The position numbers and the translations under genes are program-made. From Methanoregulaceae archaeon (GTDB taxonomy: Archaea; Halobacteriota; Methanomicrobia; Methanomicrobiales; Methanospirillaceae), in contig JAJFVA010000014.1 in NCBI GenBank assembly GCA_021371995.1, positions 20,037-84,036 on the forward strand: a stretch of DNA of 64,000 bases, read 5' to 3'. The notes beneath the pieces are model-generated. The model ran no database searches, was not told where the DNA came from, and was given only the letters and a program-made list of their open reading frames with translations. Below are positions 24,210 to 33,435 of the stretch, in pieces (positions within the stretch are counted from its first letter, which is position 1; every line of letters begins with the position of its first letter).

Positions 24210-25508
24210 CTATGGAGGCGCTGTATCGGCACGATCACTCATGGTCTCTCCCCCATTATAACCCCTTCCTGTATACCATCGTGGAGATGCCGGGAAAAAT
24301 TCCCCTCGTCGGAAGGCAATTTTTCCGGTCTGGATCACGAATTCGGGAAAGACCGCGGGCATCCCTTCAAACGGGGTCCATCCGGCACGGCTGTGGAGGT
24401 CATCTGCAGAGACCGGACTGCCAAGTACCCCGAAAATGGCAAAATCTGCCCGATCGCCTGGAAAATAGCCTGCTTTCGGGATACCGAGAAGTTCTGCCGG
24501 CCGCCAGGAGGTTTTTGCAATGAGGGAGTTGAGACTGATAGTACCATTCCTGAAAGCATCAACAAGCATCGGGAGCATTGTCTCAACACCCGGAATCCCG
24601 GATGGGGCGACATCAAACGGTACCTTCTTTTCCTGCAGGGTATGTGGGGCATGGTCTGATGCGATCACATCGATCCGGTCCCATGCTGTCCAGAGCCGGC
24701 GCCTCTCCGCTTCTGTCCGGAGAGGAGGGTTCACTTTACAGAAAGTATCAGTATCACCTGCCTGCTCATACGAGAGAAACAGGTGATGGGGGGTGACTTC
24801 CACCGATGCACTCCCTGCCGAGGCAACAGATGATGCAGCACTGAGGTGGCAGAAATGGAGCCGGCAGGGGTGACCGCCTCCTGCAATCCTTCCGACTGCC
24901 CGTGTCTCACCTGCCGGGCCACGGAGCCGGTTATGAGAGGCGAGGTCATGGGGGGCTCCCGGCCTGACTTCCTCGGCGTGTATCGTTGCAAGCCCGCCGA
25001 GTCTGCCAATCTCTTCAAGAGCGGAGGTAATTGTCTCTTCAGACAGTCCTTCCCCATAACTTGAAGAGGCCGCAAAAAGCTCGCCGAATGCCATGGCTCC
25101 GGCCTTCCAGAGTGACTCAATATCAGTATTGGAAAGCACCCCTGCATTAATCGCGTAGCTGCAGAGCGAGTCCCTCGCCGCTTCCGTCACCCTTGTCCTG
25201 AACGTTTCAGCGGTTGTGAGAGGGGGAACCGTGTTCGGCTGGTCAACCACCACAGTGACACCGCCTGCTATTGCACTCATGCTTCCGCTTTTCCAGTCTT
25301 CCTTCTTATGCTGCACGCCGCCCCTCATGTGAACGTGCATGTCGATGGCAGCAGGAAGGACTGTCAGCCCCCGGCAGGAGATGCACTCATCGGCAGGAAG
25401 CGGGGATCCGGCATGGACAACAATACCGTCCCTGATCGAGAGATCGGTCACCCGCCCTTCAGGAAGGGTCACGTCCTTGAGGACAAGATCGCAACGGGAA
25501 AAGGTCAT
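24210..25508 (-). CDS. pyrC: Dihydroorotase
   Basis: 432 residues, amidohydrolase superfamily. It cyclises carbamoyl-aspartate to dihydroorotate in pyrimidine synthesis. Metal-binding DMHVHMRGG, DQPNTVPPL, the HAEE and HFCHLSAAS loops, and IASDHAPHT with the catalytic Asp are seen. A dihydropyrimidinase or allantoinase relative could look similar, but the archaeal context and the length fit PyrC. The last ten codons include an ATG preceded by GGGGGAGA, but that frame simply ends with pyrC, so it is not a separate gene. Confidence 0.9.
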   Translation of the reverse strand: MTFSRCDLVLKDVTLPEGRVTDLSIRDGIVVHAGSPLPADECISCRGLTVLPAAIDMHVHMRGGVQHKKEDWKSGSMSAIAGGVTVVVDQPNTVPPLTTAETFRTRVTEAARDSLCSYAINAGVLSNTDIESLWKAGAMAFGELFAASSSYGEGLSEETITSALEEIGRLGGLATIHAEEVRPGAPHDLASHNRLRGPAGETRAVGRIAGGGHPCRLHFCHLSAASSVASAGSASVEVTPHHLFLSYEQAGDTDTFCKVNPPLRTEAERRRLWTAWDRIDVIASDHAPHTLQEKKVPFDVAPSGIPGVETMLPMLVDAFRNGTISLNSLIAKTSWRPAELLGIPKAGYFPGDRADFAIFGVLGSPVSADDLHSRAGWTPFEGMPAVFPEFVIQTGKIAFRRGEFFPASPRWYTGRGYNGGETMSDRADTAPP

Positions 25509-25541
25509 TATATGTTATTGCAGTGGGTGATACGAAAATAG

Positions 25542-27797
25542 TTATTTGTTCGCGGAACCCGCCGGGGTTTGCCCGGTATGATCGAACCGGCTCATAACGA
25601 TAATGATTGCCGGCATGACAATGATGGCCCCAATCAGTGAAAATCCAACAGTTATCACCGTGACAAGGCCGAAATTGCTGATCATGTTAAACGATGAGGC
25701 AAGCAGTGCTGCAAAACCAAAAACCGTTGTCATCCCGGACACCGTGATTGCCGTCCCGATATGCCTCGTTGCCTGTTGTACCGAATCAATGACAGAGAGG
25801 CCGTTTGCCTTCTCCTCATAAAAACGTTCCATGATCAGGATGGTATACTCTGAAGCCACTCCGATTGTCAGTGATCCGAGCGTGGCGGTCATTGGGGTAT
25901 AATCGATACCAAGTACGTACATGACCAGTCCGTTCCACCCGACAATCATCATGATGGGAATGACCGGGGTAATCGCTTTGACGGCATTCCGGTAAATGAG
26001 GAGGAGAAGCCCGAAGATCAGGACGAACGCAAGCACTGTCATCCGGGTTTTCCCAATATTGATCTCCTTTATGAGGTTGGTAAACATCTCCCCCATCCCG
26101 GTCACACTGACTGATACCCCCGGAGGCGGCTCGCTCCATTCGATCTCCTGGACGAAATTTTCAATCATCGCCATTGCCACCTCGTTTTCCATGTCCACTG
26201 TTGAGAAGAGGATCACGGCATCGGTATTTCCGCTGAAATAGCGCTCTTTTTCATCTGCCGGTATCCGGGCAAGAATTGCGGTGACTTCCGGGTTTGATGA
26301 AGGCAGTATGCCGTTATTATACCGGACGATAAGACTTGCAATGCTTTCTGATCCTGTGATTTTGCTGTTATGAGTCTCCTCGTAATGCTGGAACTCGTAC
26401 ATCCATCGTATCGTCCCGATATCAATCACATTGTCGCCACGGACATAGACAGGGAGCGATGAGGTGGAACCCATCGTCCGGCTCACCTTGTCGAGGTTGA
26501 TCTTGGCAGGCATGTCCTGCGGGACAAACGTATCCTCGTTCGTGTTGATGGTGATTTCACTGTCCATCAGGAAACCAATGACCCCGATGACTGCACAGAT
26601 GAGGAGGATGGGAACGGCATGCCTTGCGATTACCCCGGCAAGGTTTCCCACCGCAACATTGTACCGTTCCATCAGGTGACTGCTCCCGTTTCCCTCATTT
26701 CCCTCGTTTCTATCGAACTTTGGCCGGTACTTCAGCACTATACCAAGCGAGGGGATGGCAAGAAGCGCGATCAGGTAACAGCATGCGACACCGATAACAC
26801 AGACAACACCAAAACCGGCAATCATGGGCACCGGTGAGATCCAGAGTGCAATGAATCCCATAGAGGTGGAGAGCATGGCAAAAAGGATCGACGGGCCTGA
26901 TTTCGTGATGGTAGTCCACGCAGCCTCATCGGGGGATGACTTTCTTGCCTCTTCATCATACCTCGTATGGATGTTGACAGCATAATCAATCCCGATACCG
27001 ATAAGAACCGGGAATGCGGCTATCGCAACCATTGTAATGGAATATCTTGCGTATCCTATGATACCAAACGTGAGGATAAGCCCGCTGGCAACGATTCCTA
27101 CCGGGAGGAACCGGTACCTGACATGGGAAAAAAAGAATCCTACGGCGATCACCATCAGGACCATCGCAACCAAGATCAGGGTCCCCATGGAGGTGCCCAT
27201 CTCTTCACCCATCTGCTGCTGGAATGCAGGCTCTCCTGTCACTACCACATGAACTCCTGGCGGAGGATTCGAGAGTTCAACGATATCATTCAGATTATCG
27301 AGAACGGAATTTTTCATCTCCTGGGAGAGTCCGGGCTCAAGGGTGATCACGCTGATGGTGAGCAGGTTTGAGGGGATATAACGTGAAGCGGTTTCGGCAG
27401 GTACATTCCCCTTTATTGCATTCACTTCCGCGGATGACTGTGGGAGAGTGCCTCCGTTCATCTGCTTTAACAGGGAGACGATACTGCTCGTGCCCGTAAT
27501 GTATCGCTGGGTTGAGATATCGGCTTCCAGCCGTTCGAGATACCTGAGCGTCTCAAGGTCGAGTACGTTATCACTCTCGACGAGGAGCATGATGCTCTCG
27601 GACTGGAACGTCTCGGTATATTCTGAAAGGAGCATCGCACGCGGCGTGTCGGGATCAAGATACGTCTCCGAACCGGTCTCCATCATGATGAAGCTGGTCC
27701 CGATAAGGGCAGTGATTATGAGGAGGGCGACAAAGGTCAGGACGAATTTCGGCTTCTTCACGACAATATCTGCGATAATTTCAAAAGGGGACCGCAT
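25542..27797 (-). CDS. RND/MMPL-family transporter (HAE3-like)
   Basis: 751 residues in two similar halves, each with one N-terminal membrane span, an extracellular loop domain of about 140 residues and a block of five spans. The loop domains show internal repeats (PPPGVHVVVTGE in the first half and PPPGVSVSVTGM in the second). GIDYAVNIHTRYDEE and IGVASEYTILIMERFYEE are the conserved motifs after TM4 of each half. The family exports hydrophobic or amphiphilic compounds by proton motive force. Single-gene layout without a membrane-fusion partner, as expected in archaea. Substrate unknown; a lipid-related role is only a guess. Confidence 0.9.
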   Translation of the reverse strand: MRSPFEIIADIVVKKPKFVLTFVALLIITALIGTSFIMMETGSETYLDPDTPRAMLLSEYTETFQSESIMLLVESDNVLDLETLRYLERLEADISTQRYITGTSSIVSLLKQMNGGTLPQSSAEVNAIKGNVPAETASRYIPSNLLTISVITLEPGLSQEMKNSVLDNLNDIVELSNPPPGVHVVVTGEPAFQQQMGEEMGTSMGTLILVAMVLMVIAVGFFFSHVRYRFLPVGIVASGLILTFGIIGYARYSITMVAIAAFPVLIGIGIDYAVNIHTRYDEEARKSSPDEAAWTTITKSGPSILFAMLSTSMGFIALWISPVPMIAGFGVVCVIGVACCYLIALLAIPSLGIVLKYRPKFDRNEGNEGNGSSHLMERYNVAVGNLAGVIARHAVPILLICAVIGVIGFLMDSEITINTNEDTFVPQDMPAKINLDKVSRTMGSTSSLPVYVRGDNVIDIGTIRWMYEFQHYEETHNSKITGSESIASLIVRYNNGILPSSNPEVTAILARIPADEKERYFSGNTDAVILFSTVDMENEVAMAMIENFVQEIEWSEPPPGVSVSVTGMGEMFTNLIKEINIGKTRMTVLAFVLIFGLLLLIYRNAVKAITPVIPIMMIVGWNGLVMYVLGIDYTPMTATLGSLTIGVASEYTILIMERFYEEKANGLSVIDSVQQATRHIGTAITVSGMTTVFGFAALLASSFNMISNFGLVTVITVGFSLIGAIIVMPAIIIVMSRFDHTGQTPAGSANK

Positions 27798-28289
27798 TCG
27801 GAAGACACCGTGTGTGGTAACAGGTCAACCGTATTGGTATTAAATGAATTGTTGTGAATAAGACAACAAAAGGGGTTCTGAAAGAAGGGCCCGGAAATTT
27901 GCGCAATATAGGACTGCATCGTATGAAGAGGATTGAAACCGAGCAGCAGGGATTTTTCCGTTCTCAAGAGACAACTTCGGCAACTATCTTCCTGCAGGAA
28001 TTGAGGCCCTGGGGTGACCGGATATCTTTTTTTCATCCAATAATGGGAAAAACACCAGGAAACAGAACTATGTACAGATTCCTTATCCCTGGTCACGTCA
28101 TCTGAAAATAAATCCAAAATGAGTATATCCGGAATTTTTTTACCGGGGGATTTATCCCATGACTCCGGGATTTCTTCCCGGGAACAGAATTCCTTCGATT
28201 GATAGTTGCCCCTTTTATCAGGTAATCATGCCAATACTGAGATGTCCAGACCTGATTTGCCATTGGATATCATGTCAGGAGAACTGCAG
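27798..28289. other. About 490-base intergenic region between transporter genes
   Basis: Divergent promoter region for the RND transporter (minus) and MFS transporter (plus). Small frames here read as shadows: they have no ribosome site and poor composition. I see T-rich words and a GC-rich inverted segment near 28138-28192 but no clear TATA/RBS pair. No RNA gene recognised. Confidence 0.5.
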
Positions 28290-29699
28290 ATGTTATCATT
28301 TAATGCCAGAGATCCTGCCAGGGTTGCCCTTTTTATCGCAATCCTTGCAGGTTTCATGACACCCTTTGACCTTTCTGCGGTCAATATCGCCCTTCCGGCA
28401 ATCGGAGACCAGTTCTCCATGGATGCAGTCTCCCTCTCGTGGGTTTCAACCGCTTATCTCCTTGCATCCGCGATATTCCTCGTCCCTGTCGGAAGGGTTG
28501 CCGATATCTACGGGCGAAAGAAGGTATTCACCCTCGGTATCTCAATTTTCACCATCACTTCGCTCGCACTGGTCTTCTCCCCGTCTTCATCCTTTGTCAT
28601 ACTGCTCAGGTTTGTTCAGGGGGCCGGAGCTGCCCTTATTTTCGGGACTGCAGTAGCAATCCTCACGACAGTAACACCACCCGAACAAAGGGGAAAAGCC
28701 ATCGGAATCTATACCACTGCCGTGTATACCGGGCTCTCGGCGGGACCGTTTCTTGGGGGAATACTCACGGGATATTTCGGATGGCAGAGTATCTTTCTTG
28801 TCAACGTCCCCATTGGTCTCTTCACCATTGGACTGATCTCCTGGAAACTACCGGGCGAATGGGCTGAATGCTGTGGCGAACCATTTGATCTTTTCGGCTC
28901 GGTCCTGTACGGGATCTCAATCATCTCTGTTATGTATGGTTTCTCGTACCTCCCGGCCACTTCGGCATACGTCATGATCCTGTCCGGAGTTGTCATACTT
29001 GCATTATTCGTCCTGTGGGAGTCTCGGAATCAAAGTCCGGTTCTGAATATACGAATCCTCGTTAAGAACAGGGTGTTTGCATTTTCAAACCTGGCGGCAC
29101 TGATCAATTACAGCGCAACATTTTCCGTCACCTTTTTCCTCAGCCTGTACCTGCAGTATATAAGAGGATACAGTCCCCAGGCTGCGGGACTCATCCTGGT
29201 CGTCCAGCCGGTGGTTATGGCGCTTTTTGCGTCGCTATCCGGGGCACTGGCGGACCGGACTGATCCCGTACGTATCGCCTCATTTGGCATGGCACTTTCA
29301 GGTATCTCTCTCCTGCTTCTCATGTTCATTGACGAAGTGACCTCCCTTGCCTACCTGGTAGTATGCATGATTATCCTTGGTCTCGGCCTGGCCTTCTTTG
29401 CATCACCAAATACGACCGCAATCATGGGATCGGTCGAAAGGAAATTCTATGGTGTGGCTTCCGGAACACTAGGTACAATGCGTCTTGTCGGCCAGATGCT
29501 CTCAATGGGAGTTGCCGTGATCATCCTTGCCCTGTATATAGGGAAAGTAGCAATTACGCCCGAAAATTATGATCAGTTTCTCTCAGGGATGCAGATGGCG
29601 TTTCTCATCTTCGCACTGCTCTGCGGTGCAGGCATTGCATTTTCACTTGTCAGGGGAAGGAGAGAGCGTCGGATACAAAGAAGGGAAGAAAAAGGCTGA
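28290..29699 (+). CDS. Major facilitator superfamily transporter (DHA2-like, 14 TM)
   Basis: 469 residues from ATG 28290, chosen because AGGAG lies eight bases before it; upstream in-frame ATGs (28242, 28272) lack a site. The protein shows about 14 hydrophobic segments and the MFS signature A loop GRVADIYGRKKVF between TM2 and TM3, and LNIRILVKNRVFAF, TM7-region motifs typical of the DHA2 drug:proton antiporter group. It probably exports small hydrophobic compounds; substrate unknown. A T8 run follows its stop codon. Confidence 0.88.
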   Translation: MLSFNARDPARVALFIAILAGFMTPFDLSAVNIALPAIGDQFSMDAVSLSWVSTAYLLASAIFLVPVGRVADIYGRKKVFTLGISIFTITSLALVFSPSSSFVILLRFVQGAGAALIFGTAVAILTTVTPPEQRGKAIGIYTTAVYTGLSAGPFLGGILTGYFGWQSIFLVNVPIGLFTIGLISWKLPGEWAECCGEPFDLFGSVLYGISIISVMYGFSYLPATSAYVMILSGVVILALFVLWESRNQSPVLNIRILVKNRVFAFSNLAALINYSATFSVTFFLSLYLQYIRGYSPQAAGLILVVQPVVMALFASLSGALADRTDPVRIASFGMALSGISLLLLMFIDEVTSLAYLVVCMIILGLGLAFFASPNTTAIMGSVERKFYGVASGTLGTMRLVGQMLSMGVAVIILALYIGKVAITPENYDQFLSGMQMAFLIFALLCGAGIAFSLVRGRRERRIQRREEKG

Positions 29700-29738
29700 C
29701 TGTTTCAGGGAAGGGAACAGATTTTTCCGCTGCTGAAA

Positions 29739-29746
29739 TTTTTTTT
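29739..29746 (+). terminator. T8 run after the MFS gene
   Basis: Eight T residues 40 bases after the MFS stop codon, a typical archaeal termination signal. Confidence 0.5.
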
Positions 29747-29917
29747 GAGGATAATAAAATTCCCGAAACGGCATTGAGGTCGGAAACGGTTTTCGCATTC
29801 CTCGATTGTTCTTTTTCCTTTTACAGTAATCAGGTGCCGCTGACGGAAAAAAACACCCTGAAATGATTAAAGAGAGGTGAAAAAGATATATGATACGTCA
29901 CCGAACCTAACTGGCAT

Positions 29918-30637
29918 ATGCATATTTCGAAGGTCTGTCTGCTGCATGATTCTTTTCCGACCAGCGAACAGTATCCTTTTAATCTTGAGATTTTCAACAA
30001 GACTGACTGTATAGGGTTTTCAAGACCCGTGACTTTTTTTATCGGGGAAAACGGGACTGGAAAATCCACGCTTCTCAAAGCAATTGCCCGGCACTGTTCT
30101 ATCCATATCTGGGAAGAGACTGGGAGAATCCGCCGTCATTATAACAGATACGAGGATGATCTCTTTCGCTATCTCAAAGTTGAACAGGATGGAGACAGGA
30201 TACAGGGATCATTTTTTGCATCGGAAATTTTCAGACATTTTGCAGAGATCCTTGATGAATGGTCGGTTGCCGATCCGGGATCGCTTGATTATTTCGGCAG
30301 TACCTCCCTTGTTGAGAAATCTCACGGCCAGGCTCACATGACCTTTTTTGCACACCGGTTTCAGAGGAGAGGAATGTATCTTCTTGACGAGCCTGAAAAT
30401 GCCCTCTCCCCGAAGAGACAACTTGAGCTCCTGAAATTATTCCGTCACTTCACGGCTGATGGCGCTGTCCAGTTTATCATAGCAACTCATTCGCCGATTC
30501 TCCTTGCCTATCCGGATGCAGATATCTACAGCTTCGACACCGTACCGATACAGAGGATCGAATACGAAGAAACTGATTATTACAGGATATTCAGGGATTT
30601 CCTGGATCACCGGGAAAAATATCTGAATTCTCTCTGA
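29918..30637 (+). CDS. Lone ABC/AAA-type ATPase, overcoming-lysogeny-like (OLD-lite)
   Basis: 239 residues. Walker A GENGTGKS (43-50), an ABC signature-like KSHGQ (134-138) before a Walker B YLLDEPENALS (Asp157, Glu158), and an H-loop ATHSP (189-193) show an ABC-fold ATPase. It lacks membrane domains and a transport partner, so a DNA-repair, defence or housekeeping AAA_21-type role is more likely than transport. Many relatives are short proteins of this size annotated only as AAA family ATPase. No nuclease gene is adjacent. Confidence 0.82.
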   Translation: MHISKVCLLHDSFPTSEQYPFNLEIFNKTDCIGFSRPVTFFIGENGTGKSTLLKAIARHCSIHIWEETGRIRRHYNRYEDDLFRYLKVEQDGDRIQGSFFASEIFRHFAEILDEWSVADPGSLDYFGSTSLVEKSHGQAHMTFFAHRFQRRGMYLLDEPENALSPKRQLELLKLFRHFTADGAVQFIIATHSPILLAYPDADIYSFDTVPIQRIEYEETDYYRIFRDFLDHREKYLNSL

Positions 30638-30721
30638 GAACCGGTTTTCCGGGCTGCAAACCGGGACCGTGTAATCTGTGTCCTGGCATCCCCGGCTACA
30701 GTCCTGATTCTCACCAGTTAA

Positions 30722-31183
30722 TCAGGGTTCGATAAAAAGGACCAGATTAATTTCTTCCGAATGTCCCCCTCCCATCGCACGGAGGGTCCCGTTTACCATG
30801 AGGGGCGCAGGTGCTTGCAGGGGAACTACAACCCGGTACTCGTAAGTTCTGGGATAGGGGGGGTTCATCACTCCTGCGTTGTACGTGCCCCTGAATACCG
30901 GCCCTGCATCCACCTTCAATTGAAGTTCAACTGTCTCATTAAATCCGTTTTGAGGTGTTATCGTCACCTCACAATCAACCGGATCGCCAGGCCGGGCATA
31001 AGCTTTGGTGGGAGTCACCGTCAGGATAAACGAGGGCCTGGCATTTTCCGGTCCTAAGGGAACCTGCTCACTCATGACAGGGAGTCTGTCCTGAATGGGA
31101 TGAACCTGGCCTGAAAGAGAGAATGCAACAATAACCAGAATTGCTGCTGAAATGAGTATGACAATTCGGACCCCGGGATTCAT
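30722..31183 (-). CDS. Secreted or membrane-anchored beta-sandwich protein
   Basis: 153 residues with an N-terminal membrane segment (about residues 6-24, VRIVILISAAILVIVAF) and an extracellular part showing Ig-like beta-sandwich composition (SFILTVTPTKAYARPGDPVDCEVTITPQNGF). No family recognised. Probably a membrane-anchored surface protein of unknown role. It is a monocistronic minus-strand gene. Confidence 0.7.
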   Translation of the reverse strand: MNPGVRIVILISAAILVIVAFSLSGQVHPIQDRLPVMSEQVPLGPENARPSFILTVTPTKAYARPGDPVDCEVTITPQNGFNETVELQLKVDAGPVFRGTYNAGVMNPPYPRTYEYRVVVPLQAPAPLMVNGTLRAMGGGHSEEINLVLFIEP

Positions 31184-31312
31184 TGGTGGTTCAATACCTG
31201 TTGTTGTTTCAATGCATTGAATTTTGCGAGGAGTTATGGGAAACTGCTAATACCTACCCTGTGATCTACCATATGGCTGATTTGAAAAAAGGAAAAATAA
31301 GGTGCTTCAGTA

Positions 31313-31397
31313 TGCGAGGGATGGGATTCGAACCCAAGAACTCCTGCGAGATCAGGCCCTGAACCTGACGCCGTTGACCTGGCTTGGCTACCCTCGC
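31313..31397 (-). tRNA. tRNA-Leu (CAG)
   Basis: 85 nucleotides read on the minus strand. The acceptor arm pairs GCGAGGG with CCCTCGC and ends in discriminator A; the T arm contains GGTTCGAATCC; the anticodon loop TTCAGGG gives anticodon CAG for codon CUG. A long variable arm makes it class II, as required for leucine. No intron and no encoded CCA are seen. Confidence 0.96.
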
Positions 31398-31478
31398 GCC
31401 TTTAACTGGTTTGGATTACGGGGAAATAAAGGTGACTAAATACCGGTAAAATCCGATAGTTAAATGCGAGAGATAATG

Positions 31479-31496
31479 GAGGAAGCGCCCTTCCTC
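31479..31496 (-). terminator. Hairpin over the acyl-CoA synthetase stop codon
   Basis: GAGGAAG-CGCC-CTTCCTC forms a perfect seven-base-pair stem with a four-base loop, overlapping the stop codon of the acyl-CoA synthetase. No long T-run follows, so it may be an mRNA 3'-end or stability element rather than a terminator. Confidence 0.35.
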
Positions 31497-33153
31497 ACTC
31501 CTCGTAATTCGCTTCCTTGGGGGGGTGAGCGAGCTCCCTTTCGCGAAGGACATTCCTTTTGATCTTCCCTGAAATGGTCTTAGGCAGGTCATCGACAAAC
31601 TCGATAGCACGGGGATATTTGTAAGGGGCGGTGATCTTTTTCACAGACCTCTGGATGTCCTTTGCCAGCTGCTCGGTCGGTTCAAACCCCTCTTTCAGGA
31701 CAACGAAGGCCTTTACAATCATACCACGGATGACATCGGGAGAGCCGACCACGGCAGCCTCTTTTACTGCCGGGTGCTCGAGGAGAGCACTCTCGACTTC
31801 AAAAGGCCCGATACGGTAACCGGAACTCTTGATCACGTCATCGTCCCGCCCGACAAACCAGTAATACCCGTCGTTGTCAGTATACGCCTTGTCCCCGGTA
31901 TAATAAAAGTCGCCCCGGAAAACCTCTGCGGTCGCTTCGGGGTCATACAGGTAGCCGTCAAAAAGCCCGACGGGTCGCGGATTGATCCTGATCGCGATCC
32001 TCCCCGCATCACCGGGAACGACAGGCCGCCCCTCGTCATCATGCAGCTCAATATGCCATCCGGGAGAAGGTCTGCCCATCGATCCGGGGCGGGCTTCCAT
32101 GCAGGGGAAGGTCCCGATCACGAGCACGAGCTCCGTCTGGCCATATCCCTCATAGATGGTAAGCTTTGTCCCCTCTTTCCATACCCTGATCACCTCCGGG
32201 TTGAGAGGTTCTCCCGCACTGACGCAATGACGGAGCGAAGTGAGATCAAATTTTTCAAGATCCGCAAGAATCAGCATACGGTACACGGTGGGAGGAGCAC
32301 AAAAGACGGTGACCTCGTATTTTTCGAGAACCGGCAGGAGCTCGGTAGGTTTGAACTTTCCCCTGATGTCATACACGAGGATGCATGCACCCTGTATCCA
32401 GGGTCCGAAAAATTTCCCCCATGAAGACTTCGCCCATCCGGTGTCGGCGAGAGTGAAATGGAGATCGTTCTCCTTTAAATCAAGCCAGAAGGCCCCGGTC
32501 GTCACATGACCCAGGGGAAGGGCGTGGTTGTGGAGGACAAGTTTTGGCTCACCCGTCGTTCCTGAAGTAAAGTAAATCACGAGCGGATCGGTCCTTTTTG
32601 TCCGCTCCATCCCTGAAATCTTCACCAGGTGGCGGGAGACAGGTGCAGGATAGTCGATCTCTTCGATATAACTGATCCATCCCGGGAGCTTTGTATCAGT
32701 AACCAGCCGGGCAGCAAGCGTCGGGCACTCATTACAGATCTCCTCGACCTTGCCTGCATTCTCCTGGTCAGTGATAACCATCTTAATCCTGGCCGCATTG
32801 ATCCGGTATTTCAAATCCTTCGGGGTGAGCATCGTTGGGCAGGGGCAGAATACTGCCCCAAGCTTAATGCAGGCGATGGCAAAGATCCACCATTCCGGGA
32901 TACGGGGGAGCATGATGATCACGCGGTTTCCTTTCTTCACCCCGTATTTAAGGAGCATATTCGCCGCCGAATTGGAAAGGTTCATCAGCTGCCGGTAGGT
33001 GTAGGTCTTCTCCTCCCCTTTCTGGTTCACCCAGATCATTGCAAGACGGTTCCGGTCCTCAAGGGCAAGCCGATCGATCACATCGAACCCGAAATTGTAG
33101 TATTCGGGGACCTCCAGTGAGAAAGTCCTGTAGGTTTCCTCGTAATCTTCCAT
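31495..33153 (-). CDS. Medium-chain-type acyl-CoA synthetase (AMP-forming)
   Basis: 552 residues from ATG 33153. The ANL superfamily signatures are intact: phosphate loop YFTSGTTGEPK, YEGYGQTE, DNDGYYWFVGRDDDVIKSSGYRIGP hinge region, and the catalytic lysine near the end in KTISGKIKRN. It forms acyl-adenylate and then acyl-CoA. Methanogens lack beta-oxidation, so the substrate may be acetate, a branched acid or an aromatic acid; it cannot be told here. A tandem paralogue lies directly upstream on the same strand, and both upstream regions share a motif (see findings). Confidence 0.9.
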   Translation of the reverse strand: MEDYEETYRTFSLEVPEYYNFGFDVIDRLALEDRNRLAMIWVNQKGEEKTYTYRQLMNLSNSAANMLLKYGVKKGNRVIIMLPRIPEWWIFAIACIKLGAVFCPCPTMLTPKDLKYRINAARIKMVITDQENAGKVEEICNECPTLAARLVTDTKLPGWISYIEEIDYPAPVSRHLVKISGMERTKRTDPLVIYFTSGTTGEPKLVLHNHALPLGHVTTGAFWLDLKENDLHFTLADTGWAKSSWGKFFGPWIQGACILVYDIRGKFKPTELLPVLEKYEVTVFCAPPTVYRMLILADLEKFDLTSLRHCVSAGEPLNPEVIRVWKEGTKLTIYEGYGQTELVLVIGTFPCMEARPGSMGRPSPGWHIELHDDEGRPVVPGDAGRIAIRINPRPVGLFDGYLYDPEATAEVFRGDFYYTGDKAYTDNDGYYWFVGRDDDVIKSSGYRIGPFEVESALLEHPAVKEAAVVGSPDVIRGMIVKAFVVLKEGFEPTEQLAKDIQRSVKKITAPYKYPRAIEFVDDLPKTISGKIKRNVLRERELAHPPKEANYEE

Positions 33154-33435
33154 ATTATGTCCTGCGCAGGGCATATGAACAGAAATGTATCGTGCAGGAA
33201 ATCATTAACCTGTCTTTTTTTCATATGATACAGGAGATTGTAAGAATGACTGTTTTTTCTGATTACAAGAGAGGATAGCCCTGATTTGGCCTTTGACGTA
33301 CTTGTTATACTGGTGGTTATCAACGATACACATCGCAGGGACTTTTCCGGGACAGGAATGGGGTTTTCCGGCCCGGGGCATCAAAAATACTGTGTTCAGT
33401 GCCGAGGTGAAATAGAGAGAATGATGGCTGGTAAT

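Noticed and set aside
27758..28117. 119-codon minus-strand frame upstream of and overlapping the RND transporter start
   Set aside because: Cys-rich irregular composition, overlaps the start of a clear gene, and no site precedes it.
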